A stretch of 59,640 nucleotides of DNA from Kalymmatonema hyalinum WJT4-NPBG1. Its GTDB lineage: Bacteria > Cyanobacteriota > Cyanobacteriia > Cyanobacteriales > Nostocaceae. Under the pieces are notes generated by a model that worked only from the letters and a program-made list of their open reading frames with translations, ran no database searches and had not been told where the DNA came from. Shown piece by piece: positions 34,382-43,896 of this stretch. Positions within the stretch are counted from its first letter, which is position 1; each line of letters opens with the position of its first letter. The DNA is taken from contig JAHHIB010000055.1 of the NCBI GenBank assembly GCA_019359075.1, forward strand, positions 1 through 59,640. Direction: 5' to 3'. The translations under genes and the position numbers were made by a program.

Positions 34382-36189
34382 TTATTATGTCTCAGTAAAG
34401 CTTTGTGTAGATTCGACTGGATTTGGTAGAAGTGATGATAGGAACCACGAGCGTTTAGCAATGCTTCATGGGTCCCGCTCTCCACAATTCGTCCTCCTTC
34501 CAACACCACGATCCGGTCTGCTCGTTGTACTGTCGAGAGGCGATGGGCAATAATAAAGGTAGTTCGTCCTGCCATCAGTCGCTCTAATGCCTCCAGCAGC
34601 AGAAACTCAGTTTGAGCATCCAGGGCAGAGGTGGGTTCATCCAAAATCAAGACTGGAGCATCCTTGAGCAGGGCACGGGCGATCGCCAACCGTTGCTTCT
34701 CTCCCCCTGAAAGCGTAGCTCCTCGCTCACCAATAACCGTGTCATAACCTTGGGGTAATCGTTGAATAAAGGTATCAGCATTGGCAGCTTGGGCAGCGGC
34801 GATGATCGCTTGGCGGCTAGCACCAAAGCAACCATAGGCAATGTTCTCGGCAATGGTTAGCGGTAGTAGAAACGGCTCTTGTAGCACCAGGGCAATCTGC
34901 TCGCGCAGGCTTTGCAGTTGCACGTCTCGGATATCCACCCCATCGAAGAGGACTCGTCCCTGCCAAGGATCGAAAAAACGGGGAATCAGGGAAACCAGCG
35001 TAGTCTTACCGACTCCTGTCTCTCCTACTAGGGCGATCGTTTCCCCTGGCTGTGCTTCCAAGGAAATGTCCTGGAGTACGGGTTTCCCATCCTGGTAGCC
35101 AAAGGTAACTTTCTCTAGGCATACGTATCCACTCGCTTTACCAGGTTGTAAAAGCAGAGGTTTGGCATCAGCAATTTCCCGTACCTCTTCCTTGGCATCT
35201 AACACCTCTAGCACTCTCGTAGCACTAGCTGCTGCTGCTGCAAAACCAGACGACATATAAGCCAAAGTCTCCATCGGCACATATAATGAGGCGAGATAAG
35301 AAAGGAAGACTAGTAAAGACCCAATTGAAAGTGACTTATTCAGAACCTGGAAGCCACCAATGAGCATGATTGCTGCTGTTCCTACTGCAGTTGCCCCGCT
35401 CACCCCAACTTTAAATTGCATTTGAGCAAGGATAGCGCGCACATAAGCCTGGAGCGCTTTCCCGGATAGGTAGCGAAAGCGTTCATCTTCGTGTGCTTCG
35501 CGACCGAATGCTTGAACAATTGGTAGCGCTGTTAAGGTCTGCTCGCCAAGCGCCATAATCTCGCCTTCAAATTGTTGATGCTGATAGGTTCGCTCAATCA
35601 TGGGCTTGTTAAAGACCCAAATGAGTAACACAATCAGGGGAGCAACGAGCAGCGAGAGCTGTGAAAGGAGGTGATCAAGTTGCCACATGACAACGAACAT
35701 GACTACCAGATTCACTACGGAAGTGAGCACGGGCAGAAAAACCCCCATCGCCAAATTCCGAATACAGATGCTGTCAGTCATGACTCGCCGGACGAGATCG
35801 CCAGCTTGCTGTTGGTTGTGAAAGTTCAGGGAAAGATGCTGTAGGCGATCAAACAGTACCGCTCCGAAGTCATAACTCATTTGACTGCCAACGCCAGCAC
35901 CAACATAATCTTGGAGCAGACGAACTCCTTCACTGGCTAGAAATAAAGCGATTGTAGCACCCGCTAAAGGACCGAGTAGCTGAATATCGGCACCACCAGC
36001 TAAGGTTTTGAGCCAAACAAGAGTATTTGGCAGGGGTTGATTGCCCAAGACGCAATCAACAATCAACTTCAAAGGCCAGGGCTTGAGCACATTCAGCCCT
36101 ACATTAATTAGCATGAGCAGGAGCACAAACGCGAGTCCGCGCCAACGGACTCGGGCGTAACGTGCCAGTCGCAGCCACCACAGTTTCAT
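34378..36189 (-). CDS. ABC half-exporter (1)
   Basis: A 603-residue type IV ABC exporter: six membrane helices (about 10-320) then the ATPase domain. Walker A is GETGVGKTTL, the signature is LSGGEKQR, Walker B is VLILDEPTSALD, and the switch His is in IAHRLST. Its size is like that of MsbA and of the HepA exporter of heterocyst polysaccharide. It is encoded next to a closely similar half-exporter (four-base overlap), which points to a heterodimer. It probably moves a lipid-linked glycan or glycolipid across the inner membrane; this is inference from the neighbours. Confidence 0.9.
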   Translation of the reverse strand: MKLWWLRLARYARVRWRGLAFVLLLMLINVGLNVLKPWPLKLIVDCVLGNQPLPNTLVWLKTLAGGADIQLLGPLAGATIALFLASEGVRLLQDYVGAGVGSQMSYDFGAVLFDRLQHLSLNFHNQQQAGDLVRRVMTDSICIRNLAMGVFLPVLTSVVNLVVMFVVMWQLDHLLSQLSLLVAPLIVLLIWVFNKPMIERTYQHQQFEGEIMALGEQTLTALPIVQAFGREAHEDERFRYLSGKALQAYVRAILAQMQFKVGVSGATAVGTAAIMLIGGFQVLNKSLSIGSLLVFLSYLASLYVPMETLAYMSSGFAAAAASATRVLEVLDAKEEVREIADAKPLLLQPGKASGYVCLEKVTFGYQDGKPVLQDISLEAQPGETIALVGETGVGKTTLVSLIPRFFDPWQGRVLFDGVDIRDVQLQSLREQIALVLQEPFLLPLTIAENIAYGCFGASRQAIIAAAQAANADTFIQRLPQGYDTVIGERGATLSGGEKQRLAIARALLKDAPVLILDEPTSALDAQTEFLLLEALERLMAGRTTFIIAHRLSTVQRADRIVVLEGGRIVESGTHEALLNARGSYHHFYQIQSNLHKALLRHNK

Positions 36190-38015
36190 AACATGACCTC
36201 CTGCGGCGGATCGGGAAATTGCAAGGAGTGCAAACGCTTGTAAAGACCAGAACCTGTCAGTAATTCCTGGTGCGTTCCCATCTCCACAACCCTCCCCTGC
36301 TCCAGCACTACGATCCGATCCGCCCGGAGAATAGTCGAGAGCCGATGGGCTATGATAAATACTGTCCGCCCCTGCATCAGGCGCTCTAAAGCTGCCAGCA
36401 GTAAACTTTCAGTGCGGGCATCCAGAGCAGAAGTGGGTTCGTCGAGAATGAGTACCGGCGAATCCTTAAGCAGCGCGCGCGCGATCGCCAGCCGCTGTTT
36501 CTGTCCGCCGGAGAGGATAGCTCCTCTTTCACTCAGAACGGTGTCATACCCCTGAGGCAGCTGCCGGATGAATTCGTCCGCCTTAGCGGCTTTGGCGGCT
36601 GCGACAATCTCCTGTTGGCTGGCTCCCGGACGACCGTAAGCAATGTTCTGTGCCACCGAGAGTGGCAGGAGAAACGGCTCCTGTAGCACCAGGGCAATCT
36701 GCTCGCGCAGGCTATTGAGTTGCACACCTCGTACGTCCACCCCATCGAATAGGACTCGTCCCTGCCAGGGATCAAAGAAACGAGGAATGAGAGAGACCAA
36801 CGTACTCTTACCAGCACCTGTCGCACCGACCAGAGCAATCGTTTCTCCCGGTCGCGCTTCCAGGGTAATGTCTTCTAGCACAGGATAGCCAACTTCGTAA
36901 CCGAAGGTAACTCCCTCTAGACATACATGTCCCCGCTCAAAAGCTGCACGAACAGGCAATGGTTTGGCTCCTAAGGCATCCTGCACCCCATCTTTAGCAT
37001 CCAAAATCTCTAGGACTCTATCCATATTGGCTTCCACGGACTTCAGGCTCCCGTAGATGCCAAACAACCCCCGAAATGCTCCTTGTATGGATTGTAGATA
37101 TGCCAGGAAAACCAGCAGGCTACCGACGCTCATGGCTCCCGATAACACCTGCTGCCCGCCCACATAGAGGACAACCGCATTACCAACCGTTGTCACAGAA
37201 CCATTTGCAAGACCGTAGGTACTTTTGAGCAGGGTTTCGCGTTGCGAAATCGTAACTGCGTCTCGAGCCAGGTGCTTAAACTGCTGGGTATTGTAACTCT
37301 CCCTGCTAAATGCCTGAACCATTGGGATTGCTGTAAGCGTTTGGTGGATAAAACTGGTGAGGCGAGACTGCGCCTCGCGATTAAGCTTTGTCCGGCGCTT
37401 GAGTCGGGAACCAAAGACGAGGGCAAAACCAGCCATCATTGGTGCAACCAATAGTGTTATCAGCGTCAGTGAAGAATTCAGGTTCCAGGCGACGATGCTA
37501 ATAGTGAAGAGCATAAGCAGATGCTGCACAGGTGAAATCAGCACAGCACCGACCAGGGTATATACACAATAGGAATCTCCTGTCAAGCGGCTCAAAGAAT
37601 CGCCGACAGTACGCTGGCTATGGAACAGCAGTGAAAGGCGTTGAAGACGATAGAACAGAGCCTGGCTCAGTTCGTAGACCATACCTTGCCCGGCAGCACT
37701 CCAGGCCCAGTTCAAGCCCGTGTCAAGGGTCGCGTTCAAAGCATAAAGTCCGAGGCTACCCAAAGCAGCAACAATGACCAGCAGTGGCGGCGTCAGGGAT
37801 ACGTTAAAGTTCCCAAACGAAGAAACTAGGGGGGGAAGGGCTGCCTGAGAGAGGGCATAATCCACCAGGATTTTCATTGGCCAAGGTTGAAGTGTTGCGG
37901 TGACTGAGGTGCCAGCCGTGAGACCGAGGATTGCTATTATGGTGCGCCACTGCCGTAGCGGATATTGGAGCAAGCGCCCGTATCGGTGCATCATTGCTTT
38001 TAACCCTTGCCTCAT
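36186..38015 (-). CDS. ABC half-exporter (2)
   Basis: A 609-residue half-transporter with the same architecture: membrane domain (about 20-330), Walker A GATGAGKSTL, signature LSGGQKQR, Walker B VLILDEPTSALD. Both ATP sites look complete, so the pair would not be of the degenerate-site type. Large parts of the nucleotide-binding domains of the two genes are almost the same (for example SLIPRFFDPWQGRVLFDGVD in both). It starts 62 bp after the small membrane protein gene and overlaps the next gene by four bases. Confidence 0.9.
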   Translation of the reverse strand: MRQGLKAMMHRYGRLLQYPLRQWRTIIAILGLTAGTSVTATLQPWPMKILVDYALSQAALPPLVSSFGNFNVSLTPPLLVIVAALGSLGLYALNATLDTGLNWAWSAAGQGMVYELSQALFYRLQRLSLLFHSQRTVGDSLSRLTGDSYCVYTLVGAVLISPVQHLLMLFTISIVAWNLNSSLTLITLLVAPMMAGFALVFGSRLKRRTKLNREAQSRLTSFIHQTLTAIPMVQAFSRESYNTQQFKHLARDAVTISQRETLLKSTYGLANGSVTTVGNAVVLYVGGQQVLSGAMSVGSLLVFLAYLQSIQGAFRGLFGIYGSLKSVEANMDRVLEILDAKDGVQDALGAKPLPVRAAFERGHVCLEGVTFGYEVGYPVLEDITLEARPGETIALVGATGAGKSTLVSLIPRFFDPWQGRVLFDGVDVRGVQLNSLREQIALVLQEPFLLPLSVAQNIAYGRPGASQQEIVAAAKAAKADEFIRQLPQGYDTVLSERGAILSGGQKQRLAIARALLKDSPVLILDEPTSALDARTESLLLAALERLMQGRTVFIIAHRLSTILRADRIVVLEQGRVVEMGTHQELLTGSGLYKRLHSLQFPDPPQEVML

Positions 38016-38077
38016 TTACAAATTCACCTCTCGTCTGACCATTTGCTTATTAGTATAGAGAAGCACCAAAACAAACG

Positions 38078-38665
38078 TTATGCTTGTATGACTGCACTTT
38101 GTACGACAGACTTGGTGCTCTTGGCGTGTATCGGCAGCAGGTGGAGTTTTTTGGCGACCATCTCCAGCACGTGGTAGAGAATACGCCCCAAACCGAAGTT
38201 CTGATAGAAAATGACGACGGCGTTGAGTACCCCTACTACAGATGTAACTAAAGCGACTTCTGGCATTCCCAGAAGGATTGCCACAACTGTGTAGACGAAA
38301 TACGCAACCATAGCCATAGTGGCAAACTGCGACATCCTCAGTCCACACCGCACCCTCAGTAATCTCTTGTTGCCACCGTGATTTTCAGTACACACATTCA
38401 CCTGAATCTTTGACCAGATCCCCCGGTGAATCTCCAAATCCCAGTTGCTCCACCCTTGATCGACAGTGATGAAATAGTTGTAGGGCAGGAGGAAATCCAT
38501 GACCTCTTGAAGCAGGTTCTCCTTTTCCAGTCCTGCTTCTGTCCAATAGGACAACTCATAAGCGCAATCGCGCCAACAAATGTGTACTCTCTGAGATGAT
38601 CGAGCAAACTTTGTCAACCCCGGTTGAGTCAGTATTTGACTCTTGTTATTAGAAACTGCTTCCAT
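38078..38665 (-). CDS. Small membrane protein of unknown function
   Basis: A 195-residue protein. The first ~115 residues are soluble, with a WSNWDLEIHRGIWSKIQV segment; two close membrane helices follow (MAMVAYFVYTVVAILL and ALVTSVVGVLNAVVIFY), then a basic C-terminus. I do not recognise the family. It lies six bases after the glycosidase-GT2 fusion gene and 62 bp before the exporter pair, so it is probably an accessory of the export or assembly machine. No signal peptide is seen. Confidence 0.6.
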   Translation of the reverse strand: MEAVSNNKSQILTQPGLTKFARSSQRVHICWRDCAYELSYWTEAGLEKENLLQEVMDFLLPYNYFITVDQGWSNWDLEIHRGIWSKIQVNVCTENHGGNKRLLRVRCGLRMSQFATMAMVAYFVYTVVAILLGMPEVALVTSVVGVLNAVVIFYQNFGLGRILYHVLEMVAKKLHLLPIHAKSTKSVVQSAVIQA

Positions 38666-38671
38666 TTTTCT

Positions 38672-40720
38672 TTACGGCTTATCAAACTTTATCGGCTCTA
38701 CTTTAGTGAGTTGTTTTATGCGCCAGCGGTAGCGTTCTACACTGCGTACAATAGGACCCAGGTAGATCAGCACAGCAACAAGCAGGCGTGCCTTTGCTCC
38801 CTGAAACCGCTCTTCAATGCGTGCTTGTAAGGCACCAGCTATACACCAGACAAAAGAGGTGAGGAACATTGCCGCCGCCACCCACGGATAATCACCAGAC
38901 ACAAGCGCAGACACAAATAAAACACCAGCCGCCACATTCCACTCCAGCGTTAGGGGGAGGTAAGAAATGAGGGAGCCAGAAGGCTCATATAGGGTTTGAA
39001 ACAACCCCCGACCAAACACCCCAGAGTAGATAACTGGTTGACCAAAACGAAGAAACGAGGATAAATCTCCGTAGATCCTCCCGGCCCAGCTGGGCTGTCC
39101 CAGAAGGTTAAAGCGGTTGGGATGCTTAAAATAAACGAGCGCCTCTGCCTTACCATAGCCTCGCTGCTGCTTAAGATACGCATCTACCGTGTTACGGCGA
39201 AAGTGCCATACTATTGCAGCTGGGCTAAAGCCAATTGCGTAGCCTTTGTCTTGCAGCCGCCAGCATATATCAACATCGTCACCAGCGGCACGATACTGCC
39301 GGTCGAAGCCGTCAATTTCCTGTAGAACCTCCCGACGAAAAGCCATGTTGCAGCCAGCAATATGTTCGGCTACCTCATCGCTCAAAAGTACGTGGGTGGG
39401 TACACCCGGAGACACAGCAACGCAGGCTGGGACAAGAGAGTCTTCAGGAGGAGATAAGTTTGGACCACCGACGGCTGCCAAACCCGAGGAGAGAAACTTT
39501 GCGACCAGATAGGTGAGCCAGTCTGGATCTGCCATACAATCAGAATCGGTAAAGGCAACAATCTCGCCCGTCGCGGCGGCGATGCCGACGTTACGTGCCG
39601 CGCTCAGTCCCTTGTTTTCTTGGCTAATCAGGCGTACGTAGTCGTAGCGCCGAGTAATTTCTAGAGTGCCGTCAGTCGAGCCATCATTGACTACGATGAC
39701 TTCATAGTTGGGGTAGTTGAGCTCTTTGAGAGAAGCTAGGCAACTATCCATAGTCCGCTCAGCATTGTACGCGCATACAACCACTGAGACTTTAGGATAC
39801 TCAGGTAGCACTGGCGGCAGAGGTGCTGTGTAATACTGCTGAACCGTGTCGAACGCAGGCTTTTTGTTACGTTCAGCATCAACCAAGCCAAAAGCCCAAT
39901 CTTGTATAGCATATCCGCCGGTAAACCACTCATCCGTCCAAGAAAAGACTATCGTCCCTGCCGCTCCCATGTCAAAGCTTGATGACAATTTCTGGGAGAG
40001 GATCTGTGCTTGTTCCTGGGTTCCCTCACGGATCGAGTCAACACCAAACTCACTCAGCACTAGAGGTTTATCCCCCGCCAGGTTATGGAGTCGGGATAGG
40101 TAGCGGCGAAAATCTTTTTCTTGATGCAGGTAGACGTTAAAGCATAAAAAGTCAGTAAAGTCAATATTTAGATATTCAGTACAGGGGTAATTGGCATAGC
40201 TTACCAGAGCCTCTGGATCTGCATCTTTTGCTACCGCCATTAACTCTTTGACAAAAGTACGAACTCGTTTTTGACCATGCCATCGTACAATATCTGAAGG
40301 AATCTCATTGCCCACCAAATAGGCAAAAGCAGCGGGATGATTCCGGCAGGCTTTAACTCCGGTGGCAATGCAGTTACGGATTTCTGCCTGAACAGCAGAG
40401 GAGTCAAGGAAGGCGATATGTTGAGACCAGGGGATGCCGATAAGCAGCCGCAAACCGTAGGTTGCAGCTAGATCCAAAAGCCAATCAGGTGGAACGGTAT
40501 AGATACGTAGACAGTTAGCGCCCAGCTGTGCCATCATGGCAAAGTCTTTCTCCACAACTGGTTTTTCTGGAAAAGGCTGACCGTGCGTGCCGGTAGAGAA
40601 AGGACCGTAGCTAACTCCTTTGAGAAAAAACTTCTGATCTCTCTTAAAGAAAAATTTGCCCTTTACTGTAACTGCCTCCCTATCTGCAAGCGTTGTAGGG
40701 CTGCGGCTAGAAGATGACAT
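38672..40720 (-). CDS. Fusion of a glycosidase-like barrel and a membrane GT2 glycosyltransferase
   Basis: First gene of the minus-strand operon. Residues about 25-300 (numbered from the TTG at 40732) form a TIM barrel like GH2/GH5 hydrolases, with the acid/base Glu 143 in VGNEIP and a probable nucleophile Glu 228 in LSEFG. Residues about 312-570 are a GT2 domain: VSVVVCAYNAE, VNDGSTDG, DSD at 396-398 and the late GDDVDICWR. The C-terminus has two membrane segments. The ATG at 40720 is preferred over the TTG. A glycan could be made and then trimmed or remodelled by one protein; whether the barrel is active is unknown. The start lies ~600 bp from a divergent AraC regulator. Confidence 0.85.
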   Translation of the reverse strand: MSSSSRSPTTLADREAVTVKGKFFFKRDQKFFLKGVSYGPFSTGTHGQPFPEKPVVEKDFAMMAQLGANCLRIYTVPPDWLLDLAATYGLRLLIGIPWSQHIAFLDSSAVQAEIRNCIATGVKACRNHPAAFAYLVGNEIPSDIVRWHGQKRVRTFVKELMAVAKDADPEALVSYANYPCTEYLNIDFTDFLCFNVYLHQEKDFRRYLSRLHNLAGDKPLVLSEFGVDSIREGTQEQAQILSQKLSSSFDMGAAGTIVFSWTDEWFTGGYAIQDWAFGLVDAERNKKPAFDTVQQYYTAPLPPVLPEYPKVSVVVCAYNAERTMDSCLASLKELNYPNYEVIVVNDGSTDGTLEITRRYDYVRLISQENKGLSAARNVGIAAATGEIVAFTDSDCMADPDWLTYLVAKFLSSGLAAVGGPNLSPPEDSLVPACVAVSPGVPTHVLLSDEVAEHIAGCNMAFRREVLQEIDGFDRQYRAAGDDVDICWRLQDKGYAIGFSPAAIVWHFRRNTVDAYLKQQRGYGKAEALVYFKHPNRFNLLGQPSWAGRIYGDLSSFLRFGQPVIYSGVFGRGLFQTLYEPSGSLISYLPLTLEWNVAAGVLFVSALVSGDYPWVAAAMFLTSFVWCIAGALQARIEERFQGAKARLLVAVLIYLGPIVRSVERYRWRIKQLTKVEPIKFDKP

Positions 40721-41322
40721 CAGATTTTGCAAAATACCCCCACCATTGACTGCAAATTCGTTAGCTCGTTACGAGCTATCTTTACTCGCAACACACCCGT
40801 ATTATCCCCCTGGGGTGGAACCAACTGTTTATAAAATAACAGTGTGCAATCAGCGTGTTTGCGATCGCGTCCTAGAAAATGTATGACTTAACGTATAAGT
40901 TTGGTTTGTTTTTATCTCGAGCTCGTTGAGGAGAACTCAGAGAATGTCTGAAAAGTTAAATTCTATGTCAATCGCCTCAACATCAACCGAACTAGGGTGT
41001 GGTCAAAACCAGTTGGTCAGTATAGCCTCCAACAGATACTTGTGATGTCCAAAGCGTACGGCAATCTAGAGAAGTAAACGAGAATAATTAAAAAATGCTC
41101 GCTTAACCTGTTTACTCTAACAGCAGTACAGCAAGCAAAAAAAAATCAGGGCAGCAGAGTCAATACAGCACGAAATATGGTAGTGTTTTTGAAAAATGTT
41201 GATCAGTTATTAACACTGCCATGAGCCAAGGTTATATTGAATATATTTGAACAAATTAGTTCAAGTGTTCAGTTAAGTAGCTTTCATATTGTCGGTTACA
41301 GTGGACGAAACCAAAAATTGCA
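40721..41322. promoter_or_regulatory. Divergent promoter region between the glycan operon and the AraC gene
   Basis: 600 bp with no gene. TAGCTCG (40762-40768) and CGAGCTA (40772-40778) form a perfect short palindrome about 50 bp upstream of the glycan operon start, and a related ATCTCGAGCTCGTTG sequence lies at about 40914-40928. Either could bind a regulator such as the adjacent AraC protein. AT-rich promoter-like sequence lies near 41225-41260. Site assignment is tentative. Confidence 0.4.
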
Positions 41323-42222
41323 ATGCAGCAAGTAACTGCTAGCACAAAAACGCTGGTTAAAAGTGAGGTTTCAGCTAAGGAATCTATTGATACTGGTGTG
41401 GAACTTATGTGGAGTGATCTACGAGTATGCAGCAGGATTTTTCCACCACCACCAGACCGAGTTATTAACCTCGGCATACCAGAACACCGAATTTCCCTTC
41501 ACATTTCAAATCAAGATTATTTGGAACGGCGACTCGACAACGGAAAACTGCTATGTGCTCCGACAGGTCCAGGTGTTTTCAACTTCATACCTGCTCATAA
41601 AGAAGTAGAGTCCCTATGGTTAGCTGAAGTTGAATTACTGTCTATCTATCTACCTCCTGCGCTACTAGAACGGACTGCGATTGAAAGTAGCGAACGCGTG
41701 CCTCAAACGATTGAATTAATTGATCGCTTTGTCATTCATGACCCTTTTCTAGAGCAGCTAGCTTATGCCTTCAAGGGGGAACTAGAGCGTGGAAACCCTG
41801 CCGATAACCTCTACCTTGAATCTCTCCAAACCGTGTTGGCAGGGCATCTTCTTCGACATCATTGCTCTGTCAACATTGCTGATGCTTCTGTATCGGGAGG
41901 ACTGCCCAAGTCAAAATTACGTCAAGTGATTGACTATATTCAAAGCAATTTAGATCGTGAAATCAGTTTGGCAGAGCTAGCCCGGATCGCTCAAGTAAGT
42001 ACTCATCACTTTGGTAAGCTCTTCAAGCAAAGTATGGGAGTTACCCCACATCAATATGTATTGATGTGCCGTGTCGAGCAGGCGAAGAAACTGCTGGCAA
42101 AAAAACAACTGTCATTTGCACAGATTAGTCAGGAATTAGGCTTTTGTGACCAAAGCCATTTTATCAATGTCTTCCGCCGACATACAAACCTAACACCCCG
42201 GCAATATCGCAACAATCTTTGA
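41323..42222 (+). CDS. AraC-family transcriptional regulator
   Basis: A 299-residue regulator. The C-terminal DNA-binding domain (about 200-298) has two helix-turn-helix units: ISLAELARIAQVSTHHFGKLF and LSFAQISQELGFCDQSHFINVF, ending TPRQYRNNL. The N-terminal ~190 residues are a ligand or dimerisation domain of the AraC sensor type without a motif I can name. It faces away from the glycan operon over a shared intergenic region, so it is a candidate regulator of it. A DUF3500 gene follows 128 bp downstream. Confidence 0.9.
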   Translation: MQQVTASTKTLVKSEVSAKESIDTGVELMWSDLRVCSRIFPPPPDRVINLGIPEHRISLHISNQDYLERRLDNGKLLCAPTGPGVFNFIPAHKEVESLWLAEVELLSIYLPPALLERTAIESSERVPQTIELIDRFVIHDPFLEQLAYAFKGELERGNPADNLYLESLQTVLAGHLLRHHCSVNIADASVSGGLPKSKLRQVIDYIQSNLDREISLAELARIAQVSTHHFGKLFKQSMGVTPHQYVLMCRVEQAKKLLAKKQLSFAQISQELGFCDQSHFINVFRRHTNLTPRQYRNNL

Positions 42223-42350
42223 GCATAACTAAGCGCGACTCACGACAATTTCTCCAGATTTTGCAATTCATCTAGGGAATTTACAAGATTCGACTGGGTA
42301 TAGCTACCTATACTGCATTCTATGCAACTTTAATTACGTATAGAAAAACG

Positions 42351-43601
42351 ATGAGTTCGCTCAGAAGACGCCAGATTTTGCAATTGTTTGGACTTGCTTG
42401 TGGAGCATCTATTCTACCTGTTGCTTGCCGTTCTAGCTCTAACATAGATGGTTCACCTGCGGCTAATACGACTCCATCTGGTTCAGCTTCCCCAAGTGAT
42501 CCGTTTGCAGCTTATATGAAGCAAGCAGAAGCTGCTTTAGCACAAGAGTTTAAGGGAATTACAACTTCGGGGCAAATTGTACCCAATCTTTACTCCATTG
42601 AATCTACAGGGGTATCTACTGAGCCAATTAAAAAAGCAGCTGATTCTTTGATTGCAGCGTTAAGTAACCAACAAAAAGTGAATACTCTATTTCCAGTTGA
42701 TAGTGATAAATCGCGACGTTGGAGCAATATACATCGTTACCCTCGCCAGGGAATTTCGCTTCTAGAAATGACACCGCGACAAAAACAACTGGCTTTCAAT
42801 CTATTACAAGTTAGTTTAAGTGCAAAAGGCTTTGAAAAAGCACAGAACATCATGAAGCTGAACCAGGTTCTAGGACAGCTTACGAAGAAATTTAACGAGT
42901 ATGGAAAAGAACTGTATTGGTTTAGTTTCATGGGACAACCTTCCATGAAGGAGCCTTGGGGTTGGCAACTTGATGGACATCATCTTAATATCAACTACTT
43001 TGTTTTAGGAGATCAAGTCGTCATGACGCCAACCTTCATGGGGTCAGAACCTGTGAGGGCAACAGAAGGTGAACATGCTGGAATTGGTGTATTTGAGCCA
43101 GAAGAAAGTAAGGGACTTGCTACAATCCGTGCACTAACAGCCGAGCAAAGAGACAAAGCAGTCCTTGCCAAAGAAATTCCCAGAGATGTCTTTACTTCAG
43201 CATTCAGGGATAACTTTGAAATGCGTTATGAAGGAATCTCCTTTCCGGAGTTAATGAGTGGTCAACAAGAAATACTGCTTGAGTTAATTAGGGAATATAC
43301 AGGCGATATTCGCAATGGTCATGCAGAAATTAAGATGGAACAAGTCCGTCAACATTTAGAAAACACTCACTTTGCTTGGATGGGAGGATTTGACAATAAC
43401 AGTGTCTTCTATTATCGAATTCACAGTCCCGTAATCTTAATTGAATTTGACCATCAGCGAGGTCAGGCGTTGGGAAATGAAGAGCCATCTCGCAATCATA
43501 TTCATACTGTCGTCCGAACCCCGAACGGTAATGATTATGGCAAAGATTTGCTACGCCAACATTATGAGCGTTCTAATCACTCTCATGTACATTCTCACTA
43601 A
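42351..43601 (+). CDS. DUF3500 protein, lipoprotein or Tat-exported
   Basis: A 416-residue protein matching DUF3500. The N-terminus (SLRRRQILQLFGLACGASILPVAC) has twin Arg, a hydrophobic stretch and a lipobox-like LPVAC, so it is probably anchored outside the inner membrane. Family-like blocks are GWQLDGHHLNINYFV (about 205), MGSEPVRATEGEHAG and FAWMGG. The C-terminus has clustered His residues (RNHIHTVV, SNHSHVHSH) that could bind metal. The function is unknown. A GATTTTGCAA-rich ~130 bp region precedes it, downstream of the AraC gene. Confidence 0.8.
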   Translation: MSSLRRRQILQLFGLACGASILPVACRSSSNIDGSPAANTTPSGSASPSDPFAAYMKQAEAALAQEFKGITTSGQIVPNLYSIESTGVSTEPIKKAADSLIAALSNQQKVNTLFPVDSDKSRRWSNIHRYPRQGISLLEMTPRQKQLAFNLLQVSLSAKGFEKAQNIMKLNQVLGQLTKKFNEYGKELYWFSFMGQPSMKEPWGWQLDGHHLNINYFVLGDQVVMTPTFMGSEPVRATEGEHAGIGVFEPEESKGLATIRALTAEQRDKAVLAKEIPRDVFTSAFRDNFEMRYEGISFPELMSGQQEILLELIREYTGDIRNGHAEIKMEQVRQHLENTHFAWMGGFDNNSVFYYRIHSPVILIEFDHQRGQALGNEEPSRNHIHTVVRTPNGNDYGKDLLRQHYERSNHSHVHSH

Positions 43602-43799
43602 GGTTTAAAGACTACCACAAAAGCGAAGCGCGAGCTTCCGTTCAGAATTCTTCTCCACCGAAGTTGCGGAGGGCTTGTAACCCCGACTCTCCACCCGTCG
43701 TACAGAACTCATACTAAGTTCCTACTCTGCGGTCTGAGTTCTTTCTTGGTCAAGACTGCTGAGTTATATCAAATCCGGTTAATCACTTACTAATCGATA

Positions 43800-43855
43800 C
43801 CTCACCCCGGCTGCGCCACCCCTCTCCGAACCTGCGGAGAGGGGTAGGGGTGAGG
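43800..43855. repeat. Palindromic CCTCACCCC repeat
   Basis: CCTCACCCC at 43800 and GGGGTGAGG to 43855 are inverted, and inside them CCCTCTCCG pairs with CGGAGAGGG around a short loop. This is a common cyanobacterial hairpin repeat; variants occur near 20105-20160 and 54185-54293. It lies after the DUF3500 stop, where it may also serve as a terminator. The surrounding 43602-43896 holds no gene. Confidence 0.75.
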
Positions 43856-43896
43856 TTGAGCAGATACGATAAGTAAACAAACGGATTTCATTCATA

